Below are positions 54,512 to 63,621 of a DNA stretch of 64,000 nucleotides, one piece after another. A program made the translations under genes and the position numbers. Position 1 is the stretch's first letter. Every line of letters begins with the position of its first letter. The stretch spans positions 218,835 through 282,834 of the forward strand of contig CAYWEN010000010.1 of NCBI GenBank assembly GCA_964457545.1, read 5' to 3'. The stretch comes from JAGGTJ01 sp964457545 (GTDB lineage Bacteria; Desulfobacterota; DSM-4660; Desulfatiglandales; Desulfatiglandaceae). Under the pieces are notes generated by a model. The model worked only from the letters and a program-made list of their open reading frames with translations, was not told the origin of the DNA and did no database searches.

Positions 54512-56275
54512 TCAAACAAGAAGTTTTCGTTTTTTCAAGTCTTTTTCAATAACATTCCGGATATAACCAGAGGCCCTGGAACATATGTATGAAGCCATAT
54601 ATTTTTTCATTGCCTTTAACCCTTTTTTTGCAAACCATTTTACCGGACACAGATTAATATCTTTTGTCAAATCATCAACAAGCTTTTCTATAAGATAGGA
54701 CTTTTTTATGACCTTTTTTATGCGTCTTTCAATGAGTTGCATAATCTCATCCAGCTCATCCATATGCATGCTGACAGAGTCATACGGAATAGGGACGATC
54801 TTTTCTGTTATCCTGTTGTCGGGAAGATCGACCATTGGAATTACCTGAACAAACTCTTCTTTGCCTCTCCTTATTACACACCCGTTTTGCCTGAACCAGT
54901 CGGCATTGTTTCTGACAAGATGATTATCAATGCCAATGGCAAAATGTTTCATTAAAAACCTCTGACAGTTCTTGCGTCCAAGCTGGAAGTCATGCTCCCG
55001 GAATCTTTCACTCAAAAAACCCCCGAAGGCTCCCAAGGAGGCACTGGCAATTTCATGTCCCCTCGGCGCTCCCTTGCGGCTCGGGGCAATCATAAAACGG
55101 CTGAATATATCCGGATTACCAGCGGCCTCAAGTTCATCCGGCTTAAATCGTGCCTGTTCCTTCAGACCGGCAAAGAGATATGAAAACATCTGAACAAGAT
55201 TCACGTCTTTTGTCTGCAACTCTTGATCCGGTTCTGACGGAAAGGGGTCAATCATAACAATGGCCCTGTGCGCCTCGTTTTTGTCGCGAGGGTTGAACCT
55301 GTCCTTTCCGGCAAGTGTGCGGCGGGCAATCTCAAGAGGTTCATTGTTGCCCACCCCCCCGTCAACGCATAAAAAAGACCTGAGAGAATCATTCTGCCTG
55401 GACCAGGCAGGGGCTATTTTCTTGAGAGCAAAACATCTGCCGTCATTATCACACCTGTCAGCCGTGTCAGTTTGAGGTACCCACCATTTCCATTCACTGT
55501 AACTGGCAGGGTCCTTGGAAATATAACGCGGTTCAAGGGCTACAGGAAAGGCTCCGGTAGCCAATGTGGCCTGGCGCAGGACTTTCCAGTTTCCGCTAAG
55601 TGTTGAGGAGGTATCTTCATTAAGTGGAATCTCATTGGAATTGAAGGATGTTGTATTATTTGTATCAAGTACAAAATGCATCATATCCGAATGGTTGACC
55701 ATGCCGTAATTTTCACTCGACTGTTGAAAGCCAATGGTGTATGGCACGCCTGCCAGATTGAATACACTCATAAACAGGTCTATACGTTCAGGTATATAAT
55801 CATGCTGCTGCAACTTGCGTGGATGACTTAATGCGGCATCGGCAATATAATCTATACGTTTGCAGTTAAGTAATGATTTAAGAGGCCTGTTTCCGGAAAT
55901 ATCTTCAGTATCAAGGAGATAGCGGATATCAATTCCCTCTGAGGCATCCACCCAGCATTTGTAAAAAATATTCCTGTCAATATCGGGCCTTGTTACAACA
56001 GATGGATTATAACCGCTCATGGGCCGGTATGTCTCGTCCAGCATACTTGACAACAGTATGGCGCCTGTCATTCCTCCGGCGGATGCGCCTGAAACAACAC
56101 GAATCTGTACATTATGCAGTGCTTCTCCCGGATGCTCCATAGAAAATCTGTCCCTTACTTTTGCATAATGCTGCAGGGCCTCAAGAAGATAATCCACCAC
56201 TCCGGCAGTATATGCCCCTGCAGATACAGCTCCCGCCATAACCAACCCTATTTCAAACGTGTTGTCTTTTTCCAT
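54512..56275 (-). CDS. Patatin-like phospholipase (DUF3376 type)
   Basis: A 587-residue lipid acyl hydrolase. The nucleophile Ser65 is in SGASAGGMTG, the catalytic dyad aspartate in the DGGVGNNEP segment, and the oxyanion-hole loop is VMAGAVSAGAYTAG at 12-25, the GAVSAGAY variant typical of the DUF3376 group. No signal peptide, so cytoplasmic or peripheral membrane. The C-terminus is basic (VIEKDLKKRKLLV). Substrate lipid unknown. About 130 bp downstream of the PPOX gene. Confidence 0.88.
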   Translation of the reverse strand: MEKDNTFEIGLVMAGAVSAGAYTAGVVDYLLEALQHYAKVRDRFSMEHPGEALHNVQIRVVSGASAGGMTGAILLSSMLDETYRPMSGYNPSVVTRPDIDRNIFYKCWVDASEGIDIRYLLDTEDISGNRPLKSLLNCKRIDYIADAALSHPRKLQQHDYIPERIDLFMSVFNLAGVPYTIGFQQSSENYGMVNHSDMMHFVLDTNNTTSFNSNEIPLNEDTSSTLSGNWKVLRQATLATGAFPVALEPRYISKDPASYSEWKWWVPQTDTADRCDNDGRCFALKKIAPAWSRQNDSLRSFLCVDGGVGNNEPLEIARRTLAGKDRFNPRDKNEAHRAIVMIDPFPSEPDQELQTKDVNLVQMFSYLFAGLKEQARFKPDELEAAGNPDIFSRFMIAPSRKGAPRGHEIASASLGAFGGFLSERFREHDFQLGRKNCQRFLMKHFAIGIDNHLVRNNADWFRQNGCVIRRGKEEFVQVIPMVDLPDNRITEKIVPIPYDSVSMHMDELDEIMQLIERRIKKVIKKSYLIEKLVDDLTKDINLCPVKWFAKKGLKAMKKYMASYICSRASGYIRNVIEKDLKKRKLLV

Positions 56276-56407
56276 GAATCATCTCCTCCTCGTTAAAGGG
56301 TTTGTAAAAAAGTCTAAAAGATTCCGCTGTGTTTTTATCATCTCCCTGAAAACCTTTTTTGTCTTCAGAGACAGGCAGATTTTGGAGGCTGCTTGACCTG
56401 ACAGAGC

Positions 56408-56818
56408 CTAAGCCAGTTTTTTACCGGCATCTGGTCCTGGTGCAACATTGTAGATCTCCTCTATCTTCAATATAACGATACCCTTTGATTTCAACGGAAA
56501 CCCTTTTTTCTTGCCTGATTCTTCAACCCATCTCGCTGTATCCTCAAAAAGCCTGCCGCTTGTTTCTACAGTAACTCTGCCTTTTAACTGATACCCTTCG
56601 CGTCCTTCCCAATATGTCAAGGCCACCTTTGGATTGGTCTTTATATTTCTGAGGGTTTTGTCAAAAAATTGATCCGAGATCAGAATCGTTTCATCATCAA
56701 TGATCCTTTTTGCCCCAACCGGCACAACATTGGGAATACCATCTGCACTGGCAGTGGCAAAAACCACGGTATTTACCTTGTTGAACAGTTCCTGCATACG
56801 TTCTGTCATATTTGCCAT
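56408..56818 (-). CDS. Pyridoxamine 5'-phosphate oxidase family protein
   Basis: A 136-residue split-barrel flavin-binding-type protein. The VFATASADGIPNVVPVGAK opening, ETILISDQFFDKTLRNIK and VALTYW segments are characteristic of the PPOX-like family. Too short to be PdxH itself. Members bind FMN, F420 or heme; which one is unclear. ATG 56818 lies three bases after the nfeD stop, so they are coexpressed. Confidence 0.83.
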   Translation of the reverse strand: MANMTERMQELFNKVNTVVFATASADGIPNVVPVGAKRIIDDETILISDQFFDKTLRNIKTNPKVALTYWEGREGYQLKGRVTVETSGRLFEDTARWVEESGKKKGFPLKSKGIVILKIEEIYNVAPGPDAGKKLA

Positions 56819-56821
56819 ATT

Positions 56822-58129
56822 CTATCCATCCTCTTTTTCGTTTTCATGTTTTCTGATCCTGAGAACAAGGCCTTTCCCTCCGATTACCTCTGCTGTCTGT
56901 CCAGAGGCGAGGGTGTCTTCAGATACGGCTTTCCAATATTCACCGTGGACAAAAACCATACCCTTATGTCCCTGCCATTTTTTAACCTCAACCTGTTCAC
57001 CGACCAGTCCTTCCAATCCACCCATGGGCCTTTTTCTGTGTGCCCTGTAAGCCAGCCACGCCACAGTCATAAAAAATCCGCCTGTCAGCACAACAACAGG
57101 TATTATTACCTGAACAGAGACCCTGATACTGTCAAACAACATCAAAGACCCCAGTATAATGGATGTCAATCCTCCGATAGCAAGCACACCGTAACTTGTG
57201 ATCATTATCTCGGCTACGAGAAATATTATTCCAAGCAGTATAAGGAGAACACCAGCGTAATTGACGGGGAGTGTCTGAAAAGAATAAAAGGCAAGGATCA
57301 AACATATCCCGCCAACCACTCCGGGGAAAATTGCGCCGGGATGAGCCAGCTCAAAATACATGCCTGCAAGACCTATCATCATCAGGATATAGGATATATT
57401 GGGATCACTGATCACCTTGAGTATCCTGTAACGAAGATCCGGACCGTAATGTATCCTGACAGCCCCTTTCGTCCGTAGCGTTACTGTGCCTGTAATCAGA
57501 CGAACCTTTTTGCCATCGATTTTTTCAAGGAGGGTGTCCATATCTTGCGCTATCAGGTCGATCACATGTTTTTTCAGGGCCTGCCCTGCGGTTATGGAAA
57601 CACTTTCCCTTATGGCCTTTTCCACCCATGCGCCATTCCTGCCCTTTTTCTCCGCAATCCCGCGTGCATAGGAAACCATGTCATTTACCACCTTTTTTGA
57701 CATGGTCCTGTTCAGGTCCTTTCCACCTGCAGTTACCGGATGAGCTGCACCTATGTTTGTTCCAGGAGCCATAGCCGCAATGTGTGCGGCCACTGTTATC
57801 ATGACCCCTGCTGAAGCCGCACCTGCCCCCTCAGGAGCAACGTACACTACCACAGGAATTGGTGCATTAAGAATTGTCTTTACAATCCTGCGCATGGAAG
57901 AACCCAGGCCTCCCGGGGTATCCAACCGAATGATAACTGCCTCTGCACCACTATTTGCGGCCTTTTCGATTCCACGGATCACATAGGTGGCCATACCTGG
58001 GCTAACAGGACCGTTAAAATCAACAATCCAGACTGCAGGGCGTTTTCGGCCGCGGGTGTCTGATTCAGCATACCTGCAGATACACAGGACAAGTACAATC
58101 AGAATGCCGTACAAGAAATATTTTTTCAC
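56822..58129 (-). CDS. NfeD family membrane-bound serine protease
   Basis: A 435-residue protein with an N-terminal signal/anchor helix, a periplasmic ClpP-like protease domain (about 40-220; Ser in GAGAASAGVMI), four to five membrane helices (about 240-345) and a C-terminal NfeD OB-fold (GLVGEQVEVKKWQGHKGMV). Such proteins cut stomatin partners in relatives; no stomatin gene is adjacent here. I start at GTG 58129, six bases after AGGAG, rather than the open frame to 58165, because it gives a clean basic-plus-hydrophobic N-terminus. Confidence 0.9.
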   Translation of the reverse strand: MKKYFLYGILIVLVLCICRYAESDTRGRKRPAVWIVDFNGPVSPGMATYVIRGIEKAANSGAEAVIIRLDTPGGLGSSMRRIVKTILNAPIPVVVYVAPEGAGAASAGVMITVAAHIAAMAPGTNIGAAHPVTAGGKDLNRTMSKKVVNDMVSYARGIAEKKGRNGAWVEKAIRESVSITAGQALKKHVIDLIAQDMDTLLEKIDGKKVRLITGTVTLRTKGAVRIHYGPDLRYRILKVISDPNISYILMMIGLAGMYFELAHPGAIFPGVVGGICLILAFYSFQTLPVNYAGVLLILLGIIFLVAEIMITSYGVLAIGGLTSIILGSLMLFDSIRVSVQVIIPVVVLTGGFFMTVAWLAYRAHRKRPMGGLEGLVGEQVEVKKWQGHKGMVFVHGEYWKAVSEDTLASGQTAEVIGGKGLVLRIRKHENEKEDG

Positions 58130-58180
58130 AGGTTGCTCCTGATAGAAGATCAAAGATAAAAACAAGGAAAGGATACTGTT

Positions 58181-58942
58181 TCAGGAATGCAGGCCCAGTC
58201 TTTTCATAATATCCTGTACATCTGACCATGTCTCCTTTTTTTTTGCAGGATATCTCAGAAGATAGGCAGGATGAAAAGTGGGCATAACAGGAATGCCCAT
58301 ATAGGTAAACCATTTTCCCCTGTCACGGGTAATTCTGAAGTTCTTTCCAAGAAGGGTCTGCCCTGAAATCCTGCCAAGGATGCAGATTGCTTCTGGAGAG
58401 ATAAGGGTTATCTGGCGCCTCAGATAGGAAATACATGCATTGATTTCATCATCCTCTGGATCGCGATTCCCGGGTGGTCTGCATTTTACCACATTGCAGA
58501 TATATACATCCTGCCTCGAGATACCCATTGCACTGATGATTTTCGTCAACAGGTCTCCTGCCCTGCCTACAAAAGGACGGCCCTGCATATCTTCTGTTGC
58601 ACCCGGAGCTTCACCTATAAAAACGAGTCTGGCATTGGGATTGCCCTCTCCAAACACGGGATTTTTTCTTGTCTTGTACAGTTTGCATTTTGTACATTCT
58701 TTGACCTGCTGTTCCAGGATCTCAAGTGTTATCGCAGGGGAGGCCTGATTGCCGGTATTTGTCACGGCAACCTCATTGTTCATATAGGCCGTTACACCGG
58801 CAGAAAGAGGTGGCGGCTCCATACCAATCTCCCTGTTTGCAAGCAGCATGTTTTTTATCAGGGAAAAGATCTCTCTTATTTCTGCGTCTTTGGCATATTT
58901 CCTTTCATCGGAAAGAAAAGCGTTTTTTTCCTGATTTTTCAA
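58181..58942 (-). CDS. Uracil-DNA glycosylase, family 4
   Basis: Removes uracil from DNA; iron-sulfur type. The 253-residue protein has the cluster cysteines in CTKCKLYKTR and in VVKCRPPGNRDP and nearby, the active-site motif GEAPGATEDMQGRPFVGRAG and the C-terminal FHPAYLLR. I start at TTG 58942, which follows GGAGG by six bases, not the TTG at 58960. An N-terminal extension of about 75 residues before the catalytic domain is common in this family. It lies between coaBC and nfeD. Confidence 0.92.
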   Translation of the reverse strand: MKNQEKNAFLSDERKYAKDAEIREIFSLIKNMLLANREIGMEPPPLSAGVTAYMNNEVAVTNTGNQASPAITLEILEQQVKECTKCKLYKTRKNPVFGEGNPNARLVFIGEAPGATEDMQGRPFVGRAGDLLTKIISAMGISRQDVYICNVVKCRPPGNRDPEDDEINACISYLRRQITLISPEAICILGRISGQTLLGKNFRITRDRGKWFTYMGIPVMPTFHPAYLLRYPAKKKETWSDVQDIMKRLGLHS

Positions 58943-59050
58943 ATCCTTCCTCCGGACCAATCATATCATATACTGTACATATGCAAGCATTCCGTGGCAC
59001 AGACACGCAGGTGATACAGCAAACAACAGGCTATGTGAATAACAACCGGT

Positions 59051-60253
59051 CTATGTCATTGGCGGCTGAAACAGTGATCTGATCCTGTCAAGCACATTAA
59101 AGGCAACCTCATCCTTGGTCATGATAGGCAGATCTTCCACACTGCCGTTTGAATATATAATCTTCACTATATTGGTATTTGTATCAAAACCGGCACCTGG
59201 TTTTGATACATCGTTTGCCACAATCATGTCCAAAGATTTGCTTGCCAGTTTCTTCCGTGCATTTTTGACAAGATCTTCTGTTTCAGCAGCAAATCCTATA
59301 AGAAGATATGAAAAATCCTTTTTCGTTTTCCCCAGTTCAGACAGGATGTCCGGATTTTTTTCAAGGGGTATTACCATTGATTCAGGGCCTTTTTTAATCT
59401 TCTGTTCGGCAATAACAGCCGGTCTGTAGTCTGCAACAGCAGCAGCCTTTATAATAACATCGCTATCATGCCTGTTATCCATGACAGCTGCTCTCATATC
59501 CTCTGCTGTCTTGACATGAATCGTTCTTACGCCGACAGGAGACGGGATAGAAGTCGGACCGGTTACCAGAATCACATCAGCCCCTCTCAGTCTTGCTGCC
59601 CGTGCCAGGGCATATCCCATCCTGCCGGATGACCTGTTGCTGATAAAACGGACAGGATCTATTGGTTCAACTGTAGGACCTGCTGTAACAAGAACCTTTA
59701 CACCTGAAAAATCTTTTTTGGTAAGGATAAAAAGGGCCTGTTCAAATATCTCGGGAGGTTCTGGAAGTCGGCCTGTGCCCTTTGCATGACAGGCAAGGTC
59801 CCCATCAGCAGGGGACATAACATTGTGGCCATATCTTTTCAGAGTCTCAATGTTTGCCTGCACAGCAGGATTCAAAAACATCCTGGTATTCATGGACGGA
59901 CACAAAAGTATTGGTGCCGTTGCAGCTGCAAGCATGGTAGACAGAAAGTCATCTGCTATTCCATTTGCCATCTTGCCAATAACATTGGCGGTAGCAGGTG
60001 CAACAACAATCATGTCGGATTCCTGTCCCCATACGATATGTTCAATTGAACTGTTATCCCTGTCAAACATATCATGGATCACACGGTTGCCTGAAAGGGC
60101 CTCAAAGGTCAGGGGAGACACAAAACGGGTTGCATTTTCTGTCATAACAACCTTTGTATAAAAATCTTTCCCTACAAAAAGGCGGACCAGCTCGGCGGTC
60201 TTGTATGCTGCAATCCCGCCCGAGACACCTACCACTATATTTTTAGCCTGCAT
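59051..60253 (-). CDS. coaBC: Phosphopantothenoylcysteine synthetase/decarboxylase
   Basis: A 400-residue bifunctional enzyme catalysing two steps of CoA synthesis: joining cysteine to 4'-phosphopantothenate, then decarboxylating the product. The CoaC half (about 1-185) is flavoprotein-like, with VGVSGGIAAYKTAELVR, the VVAPATANVIGKMANGIAD block and the SMNTRMF motif. The CoaB half follows with TAGPTVEPIDPVRFISNRSSG and ANDVS. Length and order are standard. This gene and the coaE fusion at 18.3 kb are the CoA-synthesis genes visible here. Confidence 0.95.
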   Translation of the reverse strand: MQAKNIVVGVSGGIAAYKTAELVRLFVGKDFYTKVVMTENATRFVSPLTFEALSGNRVIHDMFDRDNSSIEHIVWGQESDMIVVAPATANVIGKMANGIADDFLSTMLAAATAPILLCPSMNTRMFLNPAVQANIETLKRYGHNVMSPADGDLACHAKGTGRLPEPPEIFEQALFILTKKDFSGVKVLVTAGPTVEPIDPVRFISNRSSGRMGYALARAARLRGADVILVTGPTSIPSPVGVRTIHVKTAEDMRAAVMDNRHDSDVIIKAAAVADYRPAVIAEQKIKKGPESMVIPLEKNPDILSELGKTKKDFSYLLIGFAAETEDLVKNARKKLASKSLDMIVANDVSKPGAGFDTNTNIVKIIYSNGSVEDLPIMTKDEVAFNVLDRIRSLFQPPMT

Positions 60254-60489
60254 AAATCTCTTTGCCCTGTGAAAATTATGTATGTAATGTTTTGTTCAAT
60301 CGGTATAATAAACAGGATTCCATCTGCAAAACCACCAGGTTATGCGAATTGAAAAAAAATATTGCTCTCGACGAGTTATAAAACAGGAGATTCAGGTTCT
60401 ATATATTACAAGTTTGCCCGTGAACCAACAGGCATCTGTTTTCAGCAATCCAGGTGTCTGGTCGGTACCTGTCCATGATCTTTTTGATT

Positions 60490-60657
60490 TTATACAACAA
60501 GCCCTGTTCGTAAACAGAAACACTTAAGGCTCCCAACCAATACAGAGCAGGATTCAGAATATACTGTTTCTCCCTCACAAACATAAAAAAGACCGGTTTC
60601 CCTTAAGTCGTAAATCTGATATCGTGCTCCTTGAGTGAGATGCTCGCAGGTATCCAT
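60490..60657 (-). CDS. Unrecognised small ORF upstream of coaBC
   Basis: A 55-residue frame from ATG 60657 with a strong AAAGGAG ribosome binding site six bases upstream. The product is cysteine-rich (five Cys) and starts MDTCEHLTQGARYQIYDLRE. I do not recognise it. No membrane segment or known motif is evident. It is divergent from rmuC and 236 bp before coaBC; the rest of the 60254-60813 gap shows nothing else. The ribosome binding site is the main argument, so it remains tentative. Confidence 0.45.
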   Translation of the reverse strand: MDTCEHLTQGARYQIYDLRETGLFYVCEGETVYSESCSVLVGSLKCFCLRTGLVV

Positions 60658-60813
60658 AATTGCTCCTTTGTTCTGATCGGTAAAGAAGCAAATATACTAC
60701 AAGCAGCTCACTCTTTCACCAACCAGTCAAAGTTGCACTTACAAGTTGAATTCAGGTTGTACTGTAAATGATATAGCATATGAAACCGATTTTGTGTAGA
60801 GGAGAGAACCCCA

Positions 60814-62124
60814 TTGTTAAATGAAATGGATACAGCAATTTTTATAGTAATACCCGTGCTTTTGTCTGCTGGTGTCATCATACTGATATCCATGAAAAAA
60901 GCCGGCATACAAGCCCAGGAAAAGATTCACAGGCTACTTCAGGCTGAATTCCGCGAAATAAGGGAGGAAAACGCAAAGGCCGCAAGAGATCTGCGTGAAG
61001 AGATAACCGCAAACCAGCACACAGCAACAGACAGCATGATAAAGGCCATTGCCGAGATCGGAAATATACAGACAGATCACCTTGATCTTGTATCAAAACG
61101 AATCAGGGAACTTATAGATTCCAATGAGTCAAGTATGGAAAGACTGCGAAACACTGTTGACTCCCAGCTCAGTCTGCTGAACGAAAAAAATGAAAGAAAG
61201 CTCGAACAGATAAGACAGACAGTGGATGAAAAACTCCATCATACCCTTGAGACAAGACTGGGAGAATCTTTCAGACTTGTAAGTGAACAGCTTGAGGCGG
61301 TTCAACGCGGACTCGGCGAGATGCAGAACCTTGCTGCCGGTGTAGGTGACCTTAAACGGGTACTGACAAATGTCAAGGCAAGAGGTGTATGGGGTGAAAT
61401 CCAGTTGGGCTCACTCCTGGAAGATATTCTTGCACCGGATCAGTATAAAAAAAATGTCCGGGTAAAACCCAACTCTTCGGAATCGGTCGAATATGCCATA
61501 CGGCTGCCAGGATCAGAAAATGATTCAGAATCCTGTGTATGGCTGCCTGTTGATTCCAAGTTTCCCCAGGAAGACTATCTCCGTTTGCTTGACAGTATTG
61601 AAGCAGGAGACGCTGAAATGACACAGAAAGCAACTGCAGGGATTATTCGTGTCATCAATCAGTCCGCAAAAGACATAAAGGAGAAATACATCGCTCCCCC
61701 TTTCACAACAGATTTCGCAATCATGTTTCTCCCCACAGAGGGCCTTTATGCCGAGGTGCTCCGTCAGCCGGGCCAGGCAGAAAAGATACAGCAGAAGTAC
61801 AGGGTAGTCATATCCGGTCCAACCACTCTTTGCGCAGTTTTAAACAGCCTGCGCATGGGATTTCAGACACTGGCACTCGAAAAACGTTCAGGTGAGGTAT
61901 GGAATGTTCTTGCAGCGGTAAAAACAGAATTCGGAAAATTTACAGATACCCTTAAAAAGGTGAAAAGGCAGTTGAACGCTGCATCCAATACAATTGACCA
62001 GACTGCAGTCAGAACCCGTGTTATGGAACGAAAGTTGAGACAGGTAGAGATACTGCCGGCAGAATCGGCTGCAACTGTTTTGGGCCTTGAGGATAAAGAC
62101 GGCATTGAAATTTCGGAAAAGTAG
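60814..62124 (+). CDS. rmuC: DNA recombination protein RmuC
   Basis: A 436-residue protein with an N-terminal transmembrane helix (IFIVIPVLLSAGVIILISM), a long coiled coil (about 30-185) and the RmuC nuclease-like domain (about 190-350; KARGVWGEIQLGSLLEDIL, WLPVDSKFP, FLPTEGLYAEVL). RmuC limits DNA inversions at short repeats in E. coli. TTG 60814 is the start because GGAG lies nine bases before it; the ATG at 60826 is too far. Standard length. Confidence 0.93.
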   Translation: MLNEMDTAIFIVIPVLLSAGVIILISMKKAGIQAQEKIHRLLQAEFREIREENAKAARDLREEITANQHTATDSMIKAIAEIGNIQTDHLDLVSKRIRELIDSNESSMERLRNTVDSQLSLLNEKNERKLEQIRQTVDEKLHHTLETRLGESFRLVSEQLEAVQRGLGEMQNLAAGVGDLKRVLTNVKARGVWGEIQLGSLLEDILAPDQYKKNVRVKPNSSESVEYAIRLPGSENDSESCVWLPVDSKFPQEDYLRLLDSIEAGDAEMTQKATAGIIRVINQSAKDIKEKYIAPPFTTDFAIMFLPTEGLYAEVLRQPGQAEKIQQKYRVVISGPTTLCAVLNSLRMGFQTLALEKRSGEVWNVLAAVKTEFGKFTDTLKKVKRQLNAASNTIDQTAVRTRVMERKLRQVEILPAESAATVLGLEDKDGIEISEK

Positions 62125-62541
62125 TGATACAAACTCTCTGCCTTCACGGCAGCCTGGATTCAGGATGTTTTCAAACAACTTTTCTATGGCAATCATCTGT
62201 CCAAGGATTGATGATCACCAAAAACCTTTTCAGCATGTGCCTGTCTACACAGATCAATCTTCAACATAAAAACATACATAGGCGTGCCAAAGACCCAGGG
62301 CCGCAACATACAGGGCATGCACTCCTGAAAGGGAATCAAGGTGCCATACAAACAGGTGCAGGCTGCAGAAACCATACTATAAAATTATATCTTATGTTTT
62401 TCAGACTATAAAATTCTGAAACCTGCAGGATCTGCCTGTATTGCAGCATTTACACGATCTGCTGAGTTGCGCCCTGTATCTTGATCTTGCAGATATTTTA
62501 TAAAACCCCTAAACTGCTCAAGTCAGGATCAAACAACAAAC
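62125..62541. other. Intergenic stretch without a recognised gene
   Basis: About 417 bp. Just after rmuC is a small hairpin, CTGCCTTCACGGCAG, with no T-run. Short frames on both strands have no ribosome binding sites. I see nothing further. Confidence 0.35.
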
Positions 62542-63537
62542 ATGAAAAAATTCAATCTATTATCTGTCATAATGGGTGCTATCCTGCTCGTAGTCATGAT
62601 CTCCAATATAGGCATAGATTCTTTATGGCATAATTTTCTGCTTTTGGGATGGGGAATTATTCCTGTTATCTTTCTTGAAGGCCTGGGCTACATATTTCAT
62701 ACATTTGCATGGCGCCATTGTCTTTCTGAACCCTACAGATCAATGCCGTTTCTACGGCTTTACTGGATAATGATGGCAGGTTTTTCCATAAACTATATCA
62801 CACCTACGGCAGGACTCGGAGGAGAAGTTACCAAAAGTTCACTGTTATCATTAAATCACCGCAGTTCAGGAGCAGTAACAGGCGTAATTATAGATAAACT
62901 TTCATTTGCAGTTTCACAGCTTATCTACGTTGTACTGGGCTCTTTGATTTTGCTCTTCAATGCAAATATTCCCAAAGGAGTATGGAGTTTTCTCCTTGTT
63001 GGAAGTACTGTTCTGGGAACAGCCATGCTGACTTTTTTTATAATCCAGAGACACGGTAAATTAGGAGCTATCATACGCTGGCTTGCAACAAAACGGATAG
63101 CAAGCAAACCATTAAAAAAAGCAGCTGACTCTATAAGCAAGATAGATGAAGGGTTGAAACTGTTTTATAAGGAGCATCCGCTGGATCTGCCCTTTTCAAT
63201 CCTGTGGCATATTGCAGGGTTTTCTTGCGGTATAATGCAGTGCTGGTTCTTTTTATCCATAGTATCAGACAATTCATCCCTGATCATAGCCGCAAGTATC
63301 TGGCTTTTGTCTACATGGATAGAGCTTATGGCCTTTGCCATTCCTACCAATGTCGGCGTTATTGAAGCAACGCAGCTTTTTGTCTTCAAGGCATTAAGTT
63401 TTGATGCAGCCCTTGGCCTGACCTACGGAATCACATTAAGACTGGAACAGCTTCTGTGGTCGCTGTTTGGACTTGTAATTTATGCAATATTTACGGTTAC
63501 ATCAGGGCAGCCCGGCAAAGAAACCGTTCACGGTTAA
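62542..63537 (+). CDS. Flippase-like / lysylphosphatidylglycerol synthase TM-domain protein
   Basis: A 331-residue integral membrane protein with about eight helices, of the UPF0104/LPG_synthase_TM family. The conserved NYITPTAGLGGEVTK segment near residue 80 and the AFAIPTNVGVIEA motif near 270 are diagnostic. It lacks the soluble aminoacyltransferase domain of MprF, so it is not an LPG synthase; family members are thought to move or help modify lipids. Hopanoid- or glycolipid-related roles are possible but unsupported by neighbours. Confidence 0.87.
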   Translation: MKKFNLLSVIMGAILLVVMISNIGIDSLWHNFLLLGWGIIPVIFLEGLGYIFHTFAWRHCLSEPYRSMPFLRLYWIMMAGFSINYITPTAGLGGEVTKSSLLSLNHRSSGAVTGVIIDKLSFAVSQLIYVVLGSLILLFNANIPKGVWSFLLVGSTVLGTAMLTFFIIQRHGKLGAIIRWLATKRIASKPLKKAADSISKIDEGLKLFYKEHPLDLPFSILWHIAGFSCGIMQCWFFLSIVSDNSSLIIAASIWLLSTWIELMAFAIPTNVGVIEATQLFVFKALSFDAALGLTYGITLRLEQLLWSLFGLVIYAIFTVTSGQPGKETVHG

Positions 63538-63621
63538 AAGTAACAAGACCTTGCTTTTTCGCAGAAAAAGTAAAGAGAAAGGACCCTTGTGAGTCAAGAG
63601 AAAAACAGCACTACATTGTAA

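Noticed and set aside
60399..60584. A 61-codon minus-strand frame overlapping the small ORF before coaBC
   Set aside because: The other frame, starting at 60657, has a strong ribosome binding site; this one has none obvious.
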